This document shows, in pieces, positions 8,282 through 18,069 of a stretch of DNA of 64,000 bases. A model generated the notes under the pieces. The model ran no database searches. It worked only from the letters and a program-made list of their open reading frames with translations, and was not told the DNA's origin. Within the stretch, counting starts at the first letter, position 1. Every line of letters starts with the position of its first letter. Location: the NCBI RefSeq assembly GCF_010668395.1, contig NZ_WUEY01000001.1, positions 434,001 to 498,000 on the forward strand, written 5' to 3'. Source of the DNA: Martinezella lusitana (GTDB lineage: Bacteria > Pseudomonadota > Alphaproteobacteria > Rhizobiales > Rhizobiaceae). The translations under genes and the position numbers were made by a program.

Positions 8282-9907
8282 ATGAACGCCCTCGTCGATC
8301 AACTGAAGAGCACCGCATCGGCAACGAAGGCCACCGATATTCGCGCCGCCTTCACCGCTGATCCCAAACGCTTTTCCCGCTTCAGCGCCTCGTTCGACGA
8401 TCTTCTGATGGATTATTCCAAGACGGCGGTGAACGACGACATTCTCGCCCTTCTCGAGAAGCTCGCAGCCGAGGGCGGCGTCGCTGCCAAGCGCGAGGAA
8501 ATGTTCTCGGGCGTCGCCATCAACTTTACCGAAAACCGCGCCGTACTGCACACCGCCCTGCGCAACCGCTCCAACACGCCTGTGCTGGTCGACGGCACGG
8601 ATGTCATGCCTGACGTCAACGCCGTGCTGGCCGCCATGGGCAAGTTTGCCGACGGCATCCGCTCCGGCGCGCTGAAGGGCTCGACGGGCAAGGCGATCAC
8701 CGATGTCATCAACATCGGCATCGGCGGCTCCGATCTCGGCCCGGTCATGGCGACACTGGCGCTGGCGCCCTTCCACGACGGCCCGCGCTCGCATTTCGTC
8801 TCCAATATCGACAGCGCGCACATCGCCGACATCCTGAAGCTCGTGAAGCCGGAAACGACGCTCTTCATCATCGCCTCGAAGACCTTCACGACGATCGAAA
8901 CGATGACCAACGCGCAGACGGCGCGCAAGTTCATCGCCGACGCGCTCGGCGAGGCTGCCGTGCAGCATCACTTTGCCGCCGTCTCGACGGCGCTCGACAA
9001 GGTTGCCGCCTTCGGCATCGACAGCGAGCGCGTCTTCGGCTTCTGGGATTGGGTCGGCGGCCGCTACTCGATCTGGTCGGCCATCGGCCTGCCGCTGATG
9101 ATCGCCGTCGGCCCGGAAAACTTCGGCAAGTTCCTCGACGGCGCGCATGCGATGGACAACCATTTCCGCAAGGCGCCGTTCAGGGAAAACCTGCCGATGC
9201 TGCTCGGCCTCATCGGCTTCTATCATCGCAACGTGCTCGGCTATCCGACGCGCGCGATCCTGCCCTATGACCAGCGCCTGTCGCGCTTCCCGGCCTATCT
9301 GCAGCAGCTCGACATGGAATCGAACGGCAAGGGCGTCACCATCGACGGCACGCCGGTCGAAGGCAATTCCGGCCCGGTCGTCTGGGGCGAGCCCGGCACC
9401 AACGGCCAGCACGCCTTCTACCAGCTCATCCATCAGGGCACGAGCGTCATCCCGGCCGAGTTCATGATCGCCGCCAACGGCTTCGAGCCGAACCTGCGCC
9501 ACCAGCATCAGCTTTTGATGGCCAATTGCGTGGCGCAGTCGGAAGCGTTGATGAAGGGCCGCACCTTCGAGGAAGCCAAGGCCCAGCTCACCTCCAAGGG
9601 CATGGACGACAAGAAGGCCGATTTCATCGCGCCGCACCGCGTCTTTACCGGCAACCGCCCGTCGATCACCTTCGTCTACGACAAGCTGACGCCCTATGCG
9701 CTCGGCCGCCTGATCGCGCTCTACGAACATCGCGTCTTCGTCGAAGGCGTGCTGTTCCGCATCAATTCCTTCGACCAGTGGGGCGTCGAGCTCGGCAAGG
9801 AACTGGCAACGGGCCTACTTCCGGTCATCGAAGGCAAGGAAAGCGCTGCTGGCCACGATTCCTCGACTCAAGGGTTGGTGGCTGCTCTGGCAAGCCGGGC
9901 GAAGTAA
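8282..9907 (+). CDS. pgi: Glucose-6-phosphate isomerase
   Basis: Interconverts glucose-6-phosphate and fructose-6-phosphate. The 541-residue protein matches the usual length (E. coli 549). Recognisable blocks include the phosphate-binding [40 protein letters not shown] with the catalytic His near 377, and [10 protein letters not shown] with the active-site Lys near 507. ATG 8282 has AAGGAG at 8270-8275; an upstream in-frame ATG at 8231 is not needed. It sits next to frk, so fructose entering by the frc transporter can be phosphorylated by Frk and fed through Pgi. Confidence 0.95.
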   Translation: MNALVDQLKSTASATKATDIRAAFTADPKRFSRFSASFDDLLMDYSKTAVNDDILALLEKLAAEGGVAAKREEMFSGVAINFTENRAVLHTALRNRSNTPVLVDGTDVMPDVNAVLAAMGKFADGIRSGALKGSTGKAITDVINIGIGGSDLGPVMATLALAPFHDGPRSHFVSNIDSAHIADILKLVKPETTLFIIASKTFTTIETMTNAQTARKFIADALGEAAVQHHFAAVSTALDKVAAFGIDSERVFGFWDWVGGRYSIWSAIGLPLMIAVGPENFGKFLDGAHAMDNHFRKAPFRENLPMLLGLIGFYHRNVLGYPTRAILPYDQRLSRFPAYLQQLDMESNGKGVTIDGTPVEGNSGPVVWGEPGTNGQHAFYQLIHQGTSVIPAEFMIAANGFEPNLRHQHQLLMANCVAQSEALMKGRTFEEAKAQLTSKGMDDKKADFIAPHRVFTGNRPSITFVYDKLTPYALGRLIALYEHRVFVEGVLFRINSFDQWGVELGKELATGLLPVIEGKESAAGHDSSTQGLVAALASRAK

Positions 9908-9972
9908 GCTCTAGGCGATGAGGGCGGGTGTGATCCTGCCCCTTCTCGTCCTCTGAGCGGGCTGTAAGAACA

Positions 9973-10157
9973 CCCCCCTCTGTCCCTGTCGGGACATCTC
10001 CCCCACAAGGGGGGAGATTGGTAATGCGCGGTACTTCACCGCCCAAAACCAATATTGCGTCTGCTGAGACTGAGGCTGTTGACTTTGCAGAGGCGCGGCA
10101 AACTCCCAACGATCTCCCCCCTTGTGGGGGAGATGTCACGACAGTGACAGAGGGGGG
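9973..10157. repeat. Inverted pair of palindromic intergenic repeats (RIME-like)
   Basis: Two 46-base copies face each other at 9973-10018 and 10112-10157. Each holds two hairpins: GTCCC-GACA-GGGAC (copy 1) and CTCCCCC-ACAA-GGGGGGAG. The two copies differ mainly by a paired change in the first stem (GTCAC/GTGAC in copy 2), which keeps pairing intact. The sequence resembles the intergenic mosaic elements (RIME) described in Rhizobium; the exact class is not verified. They lie between the convergent genes pgi and frk and may also act as a terminator. Confidence 0.75.
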
Positions 10158-10190
10158 CGGCCTCTCCGCACCCGCAAGGCCGATGAAAGA

Positions 10191-11117
10191 TTACAGCCCG
10201 ATCTCACTTGCCCATGGCGGATTGGCGCCAGCGCGCGATACCGTGACAGCGGCAGCCTTGGCGCCCAGAGCCAGCGCATCCTGCAACGCCTTCTCGTCGA
10301 GCGAGGCCACCTGCGCCTTGGTCAGCAGATTGTTCATCTTCAGCGACGCCAGGATGCCGGCATCGAACGTGTCGCCGGCGCCGACGGTATCGACGACCGT
10401 GACACGTTCGCTCGGAACCGAGACTTTCAACGACTTCGTATAGCCCGTCGCACCCTCGGCGCCCTTGGTGACGACGACGAGCTTGGCGCCCTGGCCCAGC
10501 CAGTGCGCGGCCAGCTCATCGTGGTTGCCTGCGATGCCGAACCATTCCAGATCCTCGTCGGAGAACTTCAGGATGTCGGACATGGCGACCATGCGGTTGA
10601 GGCGGGCCATGTGAGCGGCCTTGTCCTTGATGAAGCCCGGGCGAATGTTCGGATCGAGCGAGATCACGCGGCTCTGGTGCTCGCGCTTCATCAGCGCCTC
10701 GTAGGTCGCGCCGCACGGATTGGGGATCAGGCTGATCGCGCCGAAATGCAGGGCTTCGCAATCATCGCCGAGTGTCGGCAGATCGGCTTCGGTGATCATG
10801 CGGCCAGCCGTGCCTTCGTCGTAGAAGGCGTAAGTTGCCTGGCCGTTGACGAGCTTGACGAAAGCGATCGTGCTCGGGCGCGGCGTGATGGCGCAATAGC
10901 TGAAATCGACCTTGGAGGCAGACAGCGTTTCGCGCAGGATATCGCCCATCATGTCATCGGCGAGGCCGGTGAAGAAGCCTGTGGGAACGCCGAGACGGCC
11001 AAGCGCTATCGCGGTGTTGAAGATCGCGCCGCCGGCATAGGGGGCAAAGCCCTTTTCGCCCTGCGTCGTCTCCCGCGGCAGCATGTCGATCAAAGCTTCG
11101 CCACAGCACAATATCAT
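10191..11117 (-). CDS. frk: Fructokinase (PfkB family)
   Basis: Phosphorylates fructose to fructose-6-phosphate. The 308-residue PfkB kinase has the N-terminal GEALIDMLPRE, the substrate region PYAGGAIFNTAIALGRLG, and the C-terminal signature DTVGAGDTFDAG near 241-252 with the catalytic Asp. Linkage to pgi matches the frk gene known in R. leguminosarum. It reads away from pyrE at a 77-base distance on the same strand and could be cotranscribed with it. The frc transporter operon 5 kb away supplies its substrate. Confidence 0.88.
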   Translation of the reverse strand: MILCCGEALIDMLPRETTQGEKGFAPYAGGAIFNTAIALGRLGVPTGFFTGLADDMMGDILRETLSASKVDFSYCAITPRPSTIAFVKLVNGQATYAFYDEGTAGRMITEADLPTLGDDCEALHFGAISLIPNPCGATYEALMKREHQSRVISLDPNIRPGFIKDKAAHMARLNRMVAMSDILKFSDEDLEWFGIAGNHDELAAHWLGQGAKLVVVTKGAEGATGYTKSLKVSVPSERVTVVDTVGAGDTFDAGILASLKMNNLLTKAQVASLDEKALQDALALGAKAAAVTVSRAGANPPWASEIGL

Positions 11118-11194
11118 TCCGGCCTCCTAAAGAGCGCGTCTGTCTTATCCAGTCTCATAAATCGATTAGATAAATTCGCGGCAAAAGCAAAGCG

Positions 11195-11890
11195 TCATTT
11201 GGGCAGCTCCGAAATGCCGCCGTTCCAGCCGGACCATGCGAGCGGTGCATTGAGGAAGGCCTCGACTTCTTCGAGCGTCTTCTCGTCAAACAGCTTCTGC
11301 TCCTTGGCGACGGCGAGCACGTCGCGCCAGGTGGCGATGTGATGCAGGCGGACGTTTCTATTGGCAAAACGCTCTTCCGCCTCGGGGAAGATGCCGTAGT
11401 AGAACAGCGCCATGCCGTGATCGACGATGCCGCCGGCCGCGCGGATGGCGTCGATGAAGGTGAACATGCTGCCGCCGGCCGTCGTCAGGTCCTCGATGAC
11501 GAGCACGCGGGCGCCATCCTTCATATCGCCTTCGATCTGGGCGTTGCGGCCATGACCCTTCGGCTGCTTGCGGACATAGATCATCGGCAGGTCGAGGCGC
11601 TCGGCCAGGAAGGCGGCGAAAGGAATGCCCGCCGTCTCGCCGCCGGCAACGCAGTCGAACTGCTCGAAGCCCGCATTGCGCACGATGATGCTTGCAGCGA
11701 AATCCATGACCGTGGAGCGGATGCGCGGATAGGAGATCAGCTTGCGGCAATCGATATAGACCGGGCTCGCCATGCCGGAGGCGAATTTATAGGGCTTGTC
11801 GGCGCTAAAATGGACCGCCTTGATTTCCCAAAGCATCTTTGCCACCAGCTCAGCCATGACGGCGCGATCGGTAAATGTCATCTGGGTCAT
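11195..11890 (-). CDS. pyrE: Orotate phosphoribosyltransferase
   Basis: Joins orotate and PRPP to form OMP in pyrimidine synthesis. The 231 residues carry the PRPP-binding motif [13 protein letters not shown] with its acidic pair, and [17 protein letters not shown], the flexible catalytic loop. AAGGAGG lies upstream of the ATG at 11890. pyrC, another pathway gene, lies 4 kb away on the same strand but in a separate unit. Confidence 0.93.
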   Translation of the reverse strand: MTQMTFTDRAVMAELVAKMLWEIKAVHFSADKPYKFASGMASPVYIDCRKLISYPRIRSTVMDFAASIIVRNAGFEQFDCVAGGETAGIPFAAFLAERLDLPMIYVRKQPKGHGRNAQIEGDMKDGARVLVIEDLTTAGGSMFTFIDAIRAAGGIVDHGMALFYYGIFPEAEERFANRNVRLHHIATWRDVLAVAKEQKLFDEKTLEEVEAFLNAPLAWSGWNGGISELPK

Positions 11891-12019
11891 GCGGGGGCCT
11901 CCTTCGCAGCGCTAATGTTCCAGCGGCAATAGCAGCAAGCGGCCCGAGTTTCCAGACGCATGGGAGGTTTTGCAGGCATCCGTCGCGGGCGCAACCGGCA
12001 TTCCGCCGCCCGCAGTTGC

Positions 12020-12670
12020 CTATCGGACCATGCCGAGATCGGCGGGCAGCATGGCCTTGAACAACGCAATCACCTTGTCGCCCTCCTCCCGCTCGATCGA
12101 GATCGCATAGCGGACCGCGGCCGCGACCAGCTGCATGGTCAGTCGGGCGATCCGTGCGAGTTCGGATTGGTCGCGCTTCGGCCACAGGCGTTCGAGGACG
12201 GTGAGAAAAGCCTGCGAATGCCATTCCATGTCTTCGGCGTCGATCTGCTGCAGCAGCTTGTCGGCGTGGGTGGCGTGCCAGATGTCACGCATGACGGGCT
12301 CGTCGAGAAACATCGCATAGTAGCCGTCGACGATGCGGCCAAGGGCAGCCTGGAGCTCGTCGGCGCTCTTGATCGCCAGCAGCTCGTCCTCGACGCATTG
12401 ACGGCCCTGCTCGTTGAAGCGTTCGGCCAGCACGCGGATGATCGCCGTTTTGTCCGGGAAATACTGATAGAGCGAGCCGAAGGACACGCCCGCCTTTTCG
12501 ACAATCTCGCCCATGCGCAGCGCATCGCTGCCGTTCTTCGCGATCAGCTCGGATGCCACCGAAAGGATCCGTTCCACGCGTTCGCGGCCGCGCTGCTGGC
12601 TGGGTATGCGCCGCGGCGTCCCCGCCTCGTCCTTGCTGCGCCTGCGTTTCGCGATGGGTTCCTGCGTCAT
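12020..12670 (-). CDS. TetR-family regulator of the NmrA/DUF1772 cassette
   Basis: Repressor-type protein of 216 residues. A TetR helix-turn-helix occupies about 25-75 (RVERILSVASELIAKNGSD, then KAGVSFGSLYQYFPDK). The rest is an all-helical ligand domain with no recognisable ligand. It is divergent from the NmrA-like gene, 98 bases apart, and near-identical direct repeats lie in that gap, so it most likely represses the divergent cassette and itself. The extra basic N-terminus (AKRRRSKDEAG) is common in the family. Confidence 0.85.
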   Translation of the reverse strand: MTQEPIAKRRRSKDEAGTPRRIPSQQRGRERVERILSVASELIAKNGSDALRMGEIVEKAGVSFGSLYQYFPDKTAIIRVLAERFNEQGRQCVEDELLAIKSADELQAALGRIVDGYYAMFLDEPVMRDIWHATHADKLLQQIDAEDMEWHSQAFLTVLERLWPKRDQSELARIARLTMQLVAAAVRYAISIEREEGDKVIALFKAMLPADLGMVR

Positions 12671-12691
12671 GTCATTGCCTGCCTGTCATTG

Positions 12692-12750
12692 TTGACAAGC
12701 AATATAAGAGAGTTTATCACATTTCGCAAATGAGAGAATTTATCACATTT
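12692..12750 (+). promoter_or_regulatory. Promoter with tandem operator repeats for the NmrA-DUF1772 genes
   Basis: A -35 TTGACA (12692-12697) is followed 17 bases later by TATCAC (12715-12720). Two 17-base direct repeats, GAGAGTTTATCACATTT at 12708-12724 and GAGAATTTATCACATTT at 12734-12750, differ at one base and start 26 bases apart. The first covers the -10 box, so binding there would block transcription. The divergent TetR protein is the likely binder. Confidence 0.6.
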
Positions 12751-12768
12751 TTATCGGAGGAGCTTGAT

Positions 12769-13599
12769 ATGCAGATCTCGCCGATCGCCATTATCGGCGG
12801 ATTGGGAAAAACCGGCGGCCGGGTTGCCGGACGTCTGACGGAGCGCGGCATCAAGATTCGCGCCGCCTCGCGCTCGACGACGCCTCGTTTCGATTGGCAG
12901 GATCGCAGCACATGGCATCAGGCACTCGAAGGCGCTTCCGCCGCCTATGTCACCTTCCAGCCCGATCTCGCCGTCGACTGGGCGGCGGAGGCGATTTCAG
13001 CCTTTGCGAAAACGGCCGTGCAAGCCGGCATGGGGCATATCGTCCTGCTTTCCGGCCGAGGCGAGGACGGAGCCGTCCGCAGCGAAGAGAAACTCAAGGC
13101 CGCCGGCATGGACTACACCGTGCTGCGCGCCAGCTGGTTCAGCCAGAATTTCAGCGAAGGCGCCTTCATGGACGGTCTTCTCCAAGGGAAGCTCGCTTTG
13201 CCGGCCGGTGACGTGCCGGAGCCCTTCGTCGATGCCGACGACATCGCCGACGCCGCGGTCGAATGCCTCACCGATCCGCGCCATCGCAACCGGACCTACG
13301 AGCTGACGGGACCGCGCGCTTTGACATTTCGCCAAGCGGTCTCCGAGATCGCAGCGGCCGCCGACAGGGCCATCGACTACGAAACGGTGTCGATCGATGC
13401 CTTCATTGCCGAGATGACCGCTTACGGCCTGCCGCAAGAGACAACCAGCATCCTGCATGAGCTTTTCACGCAGGTTCTCGATGGCCGCAATTCGCCTGTG
13501 ATGGATGGCATCAGCCGGATCCTTGGCAGGCCAGCCAAGGACTTTTCCGATTACGCTCGTGAAACCGCCGCAACCGGCCTCTGGAGTATCCGGTCATGA
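12769..13599 (+). CDS. NmrA-like NAD(P)-binding Rossmann protein
   Basis: A 276-residue atypical short-chain reductase fold. The glycine motif GGLGKTGG is at about 10-17. There is no YxxxK active site in the usual place, as in the NmrA/HSCARG redox-sensor and NAD(P)H:quinone reductase-like group. ATG 12769 is preceded by GGAGGAG. It is coupled to the DUF1772 gene by a 4-base overlap and controlled from the repeat-bearing promoter. The cassette TetR/NmrA-like/DUF1772 suggests a response to a small toxic or quinone-like compound; this is inference. Confidence 0.75.
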   Translation: MQISPIAIIGGLGKTGGRVAGRLTERGIKIRAASRSTTPRFDWQDRSTWHQALEGASAAYVTFQPDLAVDWAAEAISAFAKTAVQAGMGHIVLLSGRGEDGAVRSEEKLKAAGMDYTVLRASWFSQNFSEGAFMDGLLQGKLALPAGDVPEPFVDADDIADAAVECLTDPRHRNRTYELTGPRALTFRQAVSEIAAAADRAIDYETVSIDAFIAEMTAYGLPQETTSILHELFTQVLDGRNSPVMDGISRILGRPAKDFSDYARETAATGLWSIRS

Positions 13600-14075
13600 C
13601 CTTCCCGATCACGAATATCGCTCTTGTCATGGCGGCGCTCGGCAGCGGCCTTCTGGCCGGCGTCTACTTCGCCTTCTCGACCTTCATCATGCAGGCCTTT
13701 GCCCGCCTTCCCGTCGATCAGGGGATCGCGGCCATGCAATCGATCAATACGACGATCGTGCGCTCCCCCTTCATCGTGCTTTTCCTGCTGACGGCAGCCT
13801 TGTCGGTCTTCATCGCCGTGATGGCAATTGTCTATTGGCGGGGCAGCATCAGCGTGCTGATGCTGACGGGCGCGGCGCTCTATCTCGTCGCCAGCTTTCT
13901 TTCGACGATGGTGTTCAACGTGCCCTTGAACGACGCCCTCGACAAGCTCGACGGCCGTTCCGTGGAGTCGGCGCAGGTATGGTCGACCTATCTTGCCGAC
14001 TGGACGCGGTGGAACCATGTGCGCACGGCCGCCTCTCTGCTGGGCGCATGCGCTTTCGTGAGAGCGCTGTTCTAA
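13596..14075 (+). CDS. DUF1772 membrane protein
   Basis: A 159-residue integral membrane protein with four predicted helices. Residues 1-30 (LVMAALGSGLLAGVYFAFSTF) and the conserved late segment WNHVRTAASLLGA fit the DUF1772 (anthrone oxygenase-like) family. The start overlaps the stop of the NmrA-like gene. Function in bacteria is unknown; fungal relatives oxidise anthrones, which would suit a redox cassette, but this is only suggestive. Confidence 0.75.
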   Translation: MTFPITNIALVMAALGSGLLAGVYFAFSTFIMQAFARLPVDQGIAAMQSINTTIVRSPFIVLFLLTAALSVFIAVMAIVYWRGSISVLMLTGAALYLVASFLSTMVFNVPLNDALDKLDGRSVESAQVWSTYLADWTRWNHVRTAASLLGACAFVRALF

Positions 14076-14116
14076 ACTCTTGGAAGGACGGTCGTCAGCA
14101 TGACGGCAGGAACGGG

Positions 14117-15271
14117 CTAGACGGCGTGCAGATAGGCCGCGACCTCGACACGGTTGCGGCCGTTGCGTTTGGCCTCATAGAGCGCCTTGTCGGCGGCGCG
14201 AAGGACATCATCGAAGCCAAGGCCCTTGACGGTACCGGTCGCGACACCGGCGCTGACCGTGCAGACCATGGATTTGTCGTCGACGGTGATCGCCCGCGCC
14301 GCAAAGGCATCACGCACCCGCTCGGCGACCTGCTCCGCCCGGCCCGGCAGCGTGTTGTCGAGAACCAGCGCAAACTCTTCGCCGCCGAGGCGGGCGACCG
14401 TATCGGAAGACCGCAAGCCAACGGAAAGCTCCTGGCCGAACAGCTTGAGCACGAGATCGCCGGCGGCGTGGCCGTACTGGTCGTTGATCGCCTTGAAGCG
14501 ATCGATGTCGAAGATGATGACGGCCATCGACGGGCCGAAGGAGCGGTGACCGTAGAGATCGAACAATGCGCGGCGGTTCAGCAATCCCGTCAGGGAATCG
14601 GTGATCGCCTCGCGGCGATGCAGCGCGGCCTGGCGCCATTGGTGCAGGGCAAGCGAAAGCGCCCCGATCCCGGTCATTCCGGCAATGCAGATGGCAAGGC
14701 TGAGATCCTCGGCCCAATTGTCCGGCGCATGGCCGAGCACAAGCTTGCCATTCGCAATCAGGACGCCAGCGCAAAGCGCAAAGGAAACGGCGGTCAATGT
14801 ATAAAGCGCGGTAATGCCGTAAAGCGGTGTCGGCGCCTCATGGCGGCTCAGCCAGTATTCGCGCGCCGTCAAAAGCAGAAGCACGCCAATGACGACATTT
14901 TCGCCCATGAACGCAAGACCGTCATAGCCAGCCAGCATCGGCACAGCCGACGCGGCAGTGCCGATCAGGCAGCCAAGCAGGAGACGCCCCTTGGAAAAAC
15001 GGCGCGTGCGAAACTGATAACCGGCGACCCAGATCGTTGAGAAGCCGATGAAGAAAAGCAGGAACGTCAGGATGGCAAAAATAGGCCGCGGCGTATCGAC
15101 GTAGGAGCCATAGATGAAAATTCCGCCGACGAGGGGGGCAAGACCGGCGGAGCACGTCAGGAGAAAGGTATCGGGCCGGCGAGAAAACCAGTTTCCGACC
15201 AAGGTAACCGCAAGGCACGATGCGGAAACGCCGAGGGCCAGAAGAAGGGAGTTGTAATCGACCAGCATCAT
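14117..15271 (-). CDS. Membrane-bound diguanylate cyclase (GGDEF)
   Basis: Makes cyclic di-GMP. The 384 residues have about seven hydrophobic segments in 1-210 and a GGDEF domain from about 215. The active-site motif is GGEEF at 297-301. RSSD at 288-291, five residues earlier, fits the inhibitory RxxD site, so feedback control is expected. DSLTGLLNRRALFD marks the domain start. No EAL domain is present. The membrane part is not a recognisable named sensor. It is convergent with the DUF1772 gene and stands alone. Confidence 0.88.
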   Translation of the reverse strand: MMLVDYNSLLLALGVSASCLAVTLVGNWFSRRPDTFLLTCSAGLAPLVGGIFIYGSYVDTPRPIFAILTFLLFFIGFSTIWVAGYQFRTRRFSKGRLLLGCLIGTAASAVPMLAGYDGLAFMGENVVIGVLLLLTAREYWLSRHEAPTPLYGITALYTLTAVSFALCAGVLIANGKLVLGHAPDNWAEDLSLAICIAGMTGIGALSLALHQWRQAALHRREAITDSLTGLLNRRALFDLYGHRSFGPSMAVIIFDIDRFKAINDQYGHAAGDLVLKLFGQELSVGLRSSDTVARLGGEEFALVLDNTLPGRAEQVAERVRDAFAARAITVDDKSMVCTVSAGVATGTVKGLGFDDVLRAADKALYEAKRNGRNRVEVAAYLHAV

Positions 15272-15465
15272 GCTCTTTCGACGGTTTCATTGCTACCGCG
15301 GGGGATCGCCGACACGCTAGGCCTCAAGGGTATCAAATCCGTTACGGCAAATAATAAAGAAAATATATTTCAACAAAATATACGTCCCATATTGCGGCAA
15401 AACGCTATTGTTTTGCAGGACGTTTCTCACCGTTTCTTCAATAGTCTATATGAGTAAGTTCGAAA

Positions 15466-16506
15466 TTAGATTTCGACATCCCAATGCAACGGGAACATCG
15501 GATCGAAGACGGTAACGGGACCAGCGCCGGTTTCGATCTTGGCCGGGAAGGCCACGGCATCCGGACGGCGAACCAGAGTGATGCTGTCTTCGTTGACCGG
15601 CAGCCCATACCAGGCCGGGCCGTTCAGCGACGCGAACGCTTCGAGCCTGCCCAGAGCGTCCTCTTCCTCGAAGACGTGAGCAAGGCAGCTCATGGTGTTG
15701 ATCGAGGTGTAGATGCCGGCACAGCCGCAGGCGCACTCCTTCAGCGGATCCACATGCGGAGCCGAATCCGTGCCGAGGAAGAACCTGGTGTCGCCGCTCG
15801 TGGCAGCCGCGCGCAGCGCGAGGCGATGGCTCTCGCGCTTGGCGACGGGCAGGCAGTAATAATGCGGGCGAATGCCGCCGACGAGGATGGCATTGCGGTT
15901 GATGATGAGGTGATGCGTCGTGATGGAGCCGGCGAGGTTCGCCTTTGCCGACTTGATATAGTTCACGCCGTCGGACGTGGTCACATGTTCCATCGTGACC
16001 TTCAGTTCCGGCAGTCGCTGCCGCAACGGGTCGAGCACGGTTTCGATGAACACGGCCTCGCGATCGAAAATATCCACCTCCGGCGTCGTCACCTCGCCAT
16101 GGACGCAGAGCGGCAGGCCGATCTTTGCCATGCGCTCCAGCACGGGCATGGCGTTGTCGAGGTTGCGCACGCCGCCATGCGAGTTCGTCGTCGCACCCGC
16201 CGGATAGAGCTTCACGGCGGTGATCAGGCCGCTTTTCCTGCCTTCGTCGACATCGTCGGGGCTGGTGTGCTCGGTGAGATAGAGCGTCATCAGCGGCTGG
16301 AAGCGGTCGCCTGATGGCAGTGCCTTCAGGATGCGCTCGCGATAGGCAGTCGCGTCGGCGGTGGTCACGACCGGCGGCACGAGATTGGGCATGATGATGG
16401 CGCGGGCGAAATGCCTGGAGGTGTCGCCGATCACGCCTTCCAGCATGGCTCCGTCGCGCAGATGCAGATGCCAATCGTCGGGACGGCGGATGGTGAGCTT
16501 TTGCAT
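15466..16506 (-). CDS. pyrC: Dihydroorotase (class II)
   Basis: Cyclises carbamoyl-aspartate to dihydroorotate using two zinc ions. The 346 residues show every ligand of the E. coli enzyme at a constant offset of three: His13 and His15 (HLHLRDG), Lys99 (the carboxylated lysine, AVKLYPAG), His136 (CVHGE), His174 (MEHVTT) and Asp247 (GTDSAPH). I chose ATG 16506, with AGAGG eight bases upstream; a longer in-frame start at 16569 adds 21 residues outside the family pattern. It is monocistronic, 145 bases from frcK. Confidence 0.95.
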   Translation of the reverse strand: MQKLTIRRPDDWHLHLRDGAMLEGVIGDTSRHFARAIIMPNLVPPVVTTADATAYRERILKALPSGDRFQPLMTLYLTEHTSPDDVDEGRKSGLITAVKLYPAGATTNSHGGVRNLDNAMPVLERMAKIGLPLCVHGEVTTPEVDIFDREAVFIETVLDPLRQRLPELKVTMEHVTTSDGVNYIKSAKANLAGSITTHHLIINRNAILVGGIRPHYYCLPVAKRESHRLALRAAATSGDTRFFLGTDSAPHVDPLKECACGCAGIYTSINTMSCLAHVFEEEDALGRLEAFASLNGPAWYGLPVNEDSITLVRRPDAVAFPAKIETGAGPVTVFDPMFPLHWDVEI

Positions 16507-16651
16507 GGGCGCGACCTCTGGAAATATGAGCGCGATCTTGCGCGAAAGCCGGCTCAGGCCCTTCGGCATCGTACTCTTTCGATATCGCGCTTCGATAGCA
16601 CCAACCGCCCCCGCAAAACAATCCGCGACGGCGGTTAAATCATCAAGATGC

Positions 16652-17284
16652 TCAGTCTTGAACGATATCGATGGTGACGTCGGCGCGGCGGCGGTTTTCC
16701 AGGATCAACCGCCCGTTCGGCAGATCGTTGCCATAGACCTTGGCGCGGGAGGCTTCGTCATCCAGATCGTAGCCCTTCCAGCGTGCCCACAGCCGCTCCT
16801 CCAGCACCTCCATCGGCGGGGCGAGCATGACCGAATAATCGAACATGCCTTCCAGCTCCGCCCATTTGCCCTGGCTGAACAGCAGGTAGTTCCCCTCGAC
16901 CACGATGAAGCGGTGATCGGGCGACACGATGCGGGCGGATGCAATGGCAATCTCGCGCGAGCGGTCGAAGACCGGCACCAGCACCTCCTGGTCGGCGGCA
17001 CGCACGGCCCTGACGATATCGAGAAAGGCGCGAACGTCGAAACTCTCAGGCACGCCCTTCCGCTTCAGGAGCCCCTTCTCGATCAGGACGGCATTATCCA
17101 TGTGGAAGCCATCCATCGGCAGGACTTCGGCGCTCTCGCCCCTGGCCTTCAACGCCTTGGCGACATTATCAGCCAGTGTCGACTTGCCGGCGCCGGGTGG
17201 TCCGGCGATCGCAACCAGAAACCGCTTCGCATCGCCGGCGCGTGCGACGATATCGCGGGCAATTTCCTCGAGAGATACGCTCAT
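16652..17284 (-). CDS. frcK: FrcK, kinase-like P-loop protein of the fructose ABC operon
   Basis: A 210-residue P-loop protein of the uridine kinase/pantothenate kinase-like fold. Walker [10 protein letters not shown] is at 28-36. [12 protein letters not shown] is a substrate-lid region typical of these kinases, and VEGNYLLF is Walker B-like. It is the last gene of frcBCAK, overlapping frcA by ATGA. In Sinorhizobium meliloti frcK is linked to fructose uptake but its substrate is not established; the separate frk gene makes the main fructokinase. Confidence 0.85.
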   Translation of the reverse strand: MSVSLEEIARDIVARAGDAKRFLVAIAGPPGAGKSTLADNVAKALKARGESAEVLPMDGFHMDNAVLIEKGLLKRKGVPESFDVRAFLDIVRAVRAADQEVLVPVFDRSREIAIASARIVSPDHRFIVVEGNYLLFSQGKWAELEGMFDYSVMLAPPMEVLEERLWARWKGYDLDDEASRAKVYGNDLPNGRLILENRRRADVTIDIVQD

Positions 17285-18069
17285 GCGGCGACATTCTCCA
17301 CCGGCGGAGCCTTGGCGCCGGTCATGAAGGCAACGGCATCGGACATCGAATGTTCCTTGGGATTGATGACGGTCAGACGGCGTCCGAGGCGATGGATGTG
17401 GATGCGGTCCGCCACCTCGAAGACGTGCGGCATATTGTGCGAAATCAACACGATCGGCAAGCCACGGGCACGCACGTCGAGGATGAGTTCGAGGACCTTG
17501 CGGCTTTCCTTGACGCCGAGCGCCGCCGTCGGCTCGTCCATGATGACGACCTTGGAACCGAAGGCTGCCGCGCGCGCCACCGCCACGCCCTGGCGCTGGC
17601 CGCCGGAGAGCGTTTCCACCGCCTGGTTGATGTTCTGGATCGTCATCAGGCCAAGCTCGGTCAGTTTGTCGCGGGCACGCTTTTCCATCGCCGGCCGGTC
17701 GAGCATACGGAACACGGAGCCGAGAATGCCGGGTTTGCGCACCTCGCGGCCGAGGAACATGTTGTCGGCGATCGACAGCGCCGGCGAGAGGGCCAGGTTC
17801 TGATAGACCGTCTCGATACCGGCTTCGCGCGCTTCCATCGGCGAGCGGAACTGGACGGTTTTTCCCTCCAGCTTGATCTCGCCCTCATCGGGAATAACTG
17901 CGCCGGAAATCGCCTTGATCAGCGAGGATTTTCCGGCGCCGTTGTCGCCGATCACGGCAAGGATCTCGCCGGGATAGAGATCGAAATCGGCATTGTCGAG
18001 CGCGGTGACGCGTCCATAGCGCTTGACGAGGCCGCGGGCGGTGAGAATGGGTTCGCCGGTCGGGGTCAT
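17281..18069 (-). CDS. frcA: FrcA, fructose ABC transporter ATP-binding protein
   Basis: ATPase for high-affinity fructose uptake, 262 residues. Walker A GDNGAGKSS is at 41-49, the signature LSGGQRQ at 154-160, Walker B VVIMDEP with Asp178/Glu179, and the H-loop SHNMPHV follows. It has one ABC domain, unlike RbsA-type sugar ATPases which have two. I start it at 18069 because ATG there overlaps the frcC stop; an upstream frame to 18144 lies inside frcC. Its own stop overlaps the frcK start. Confidence 0.93.
   Translation of the reverse strand: MTPTGEPILTARGLVKRYGRVTALDNADFDLYPGEILAVIGDNGAGKSSLIKAISGAVIPDEGEIKLEGKTVQFRSPMEAREAGIETVYQNLALSPALSIADNMFLGREVRKPGILGSVFRMLDRPAMEKRARDKLTELGLMTIQNINQAVETLSGGQRQGVAVARAAAFGSKVVIMDEPTAALGVKESRKVLELILDVRARGLPIVLISHNMPHVFEVADRIHIHRLGRRLTVINPKEHSMSDAVAFMTGAKAPPVENVAA

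Noticed and set aside
9973..10157. CRISPR-like repeat arrangement
   Set aside because: There are only two copies, inverted to each other and palindromic, with no array or cas genes.
13505..15040. A 511-codon plus-strand frame over the DUF1772 and diguanylate cyclase genes
   Set aside because: It crosses two well-supported genes in other frames and has shadow composition.
16652..17284. frcK read as pantothenate kinase (coaA)
   Set aside because: The P-loop fold is similar, but the operon position in frcBCAK and shorter length fit FrcK.
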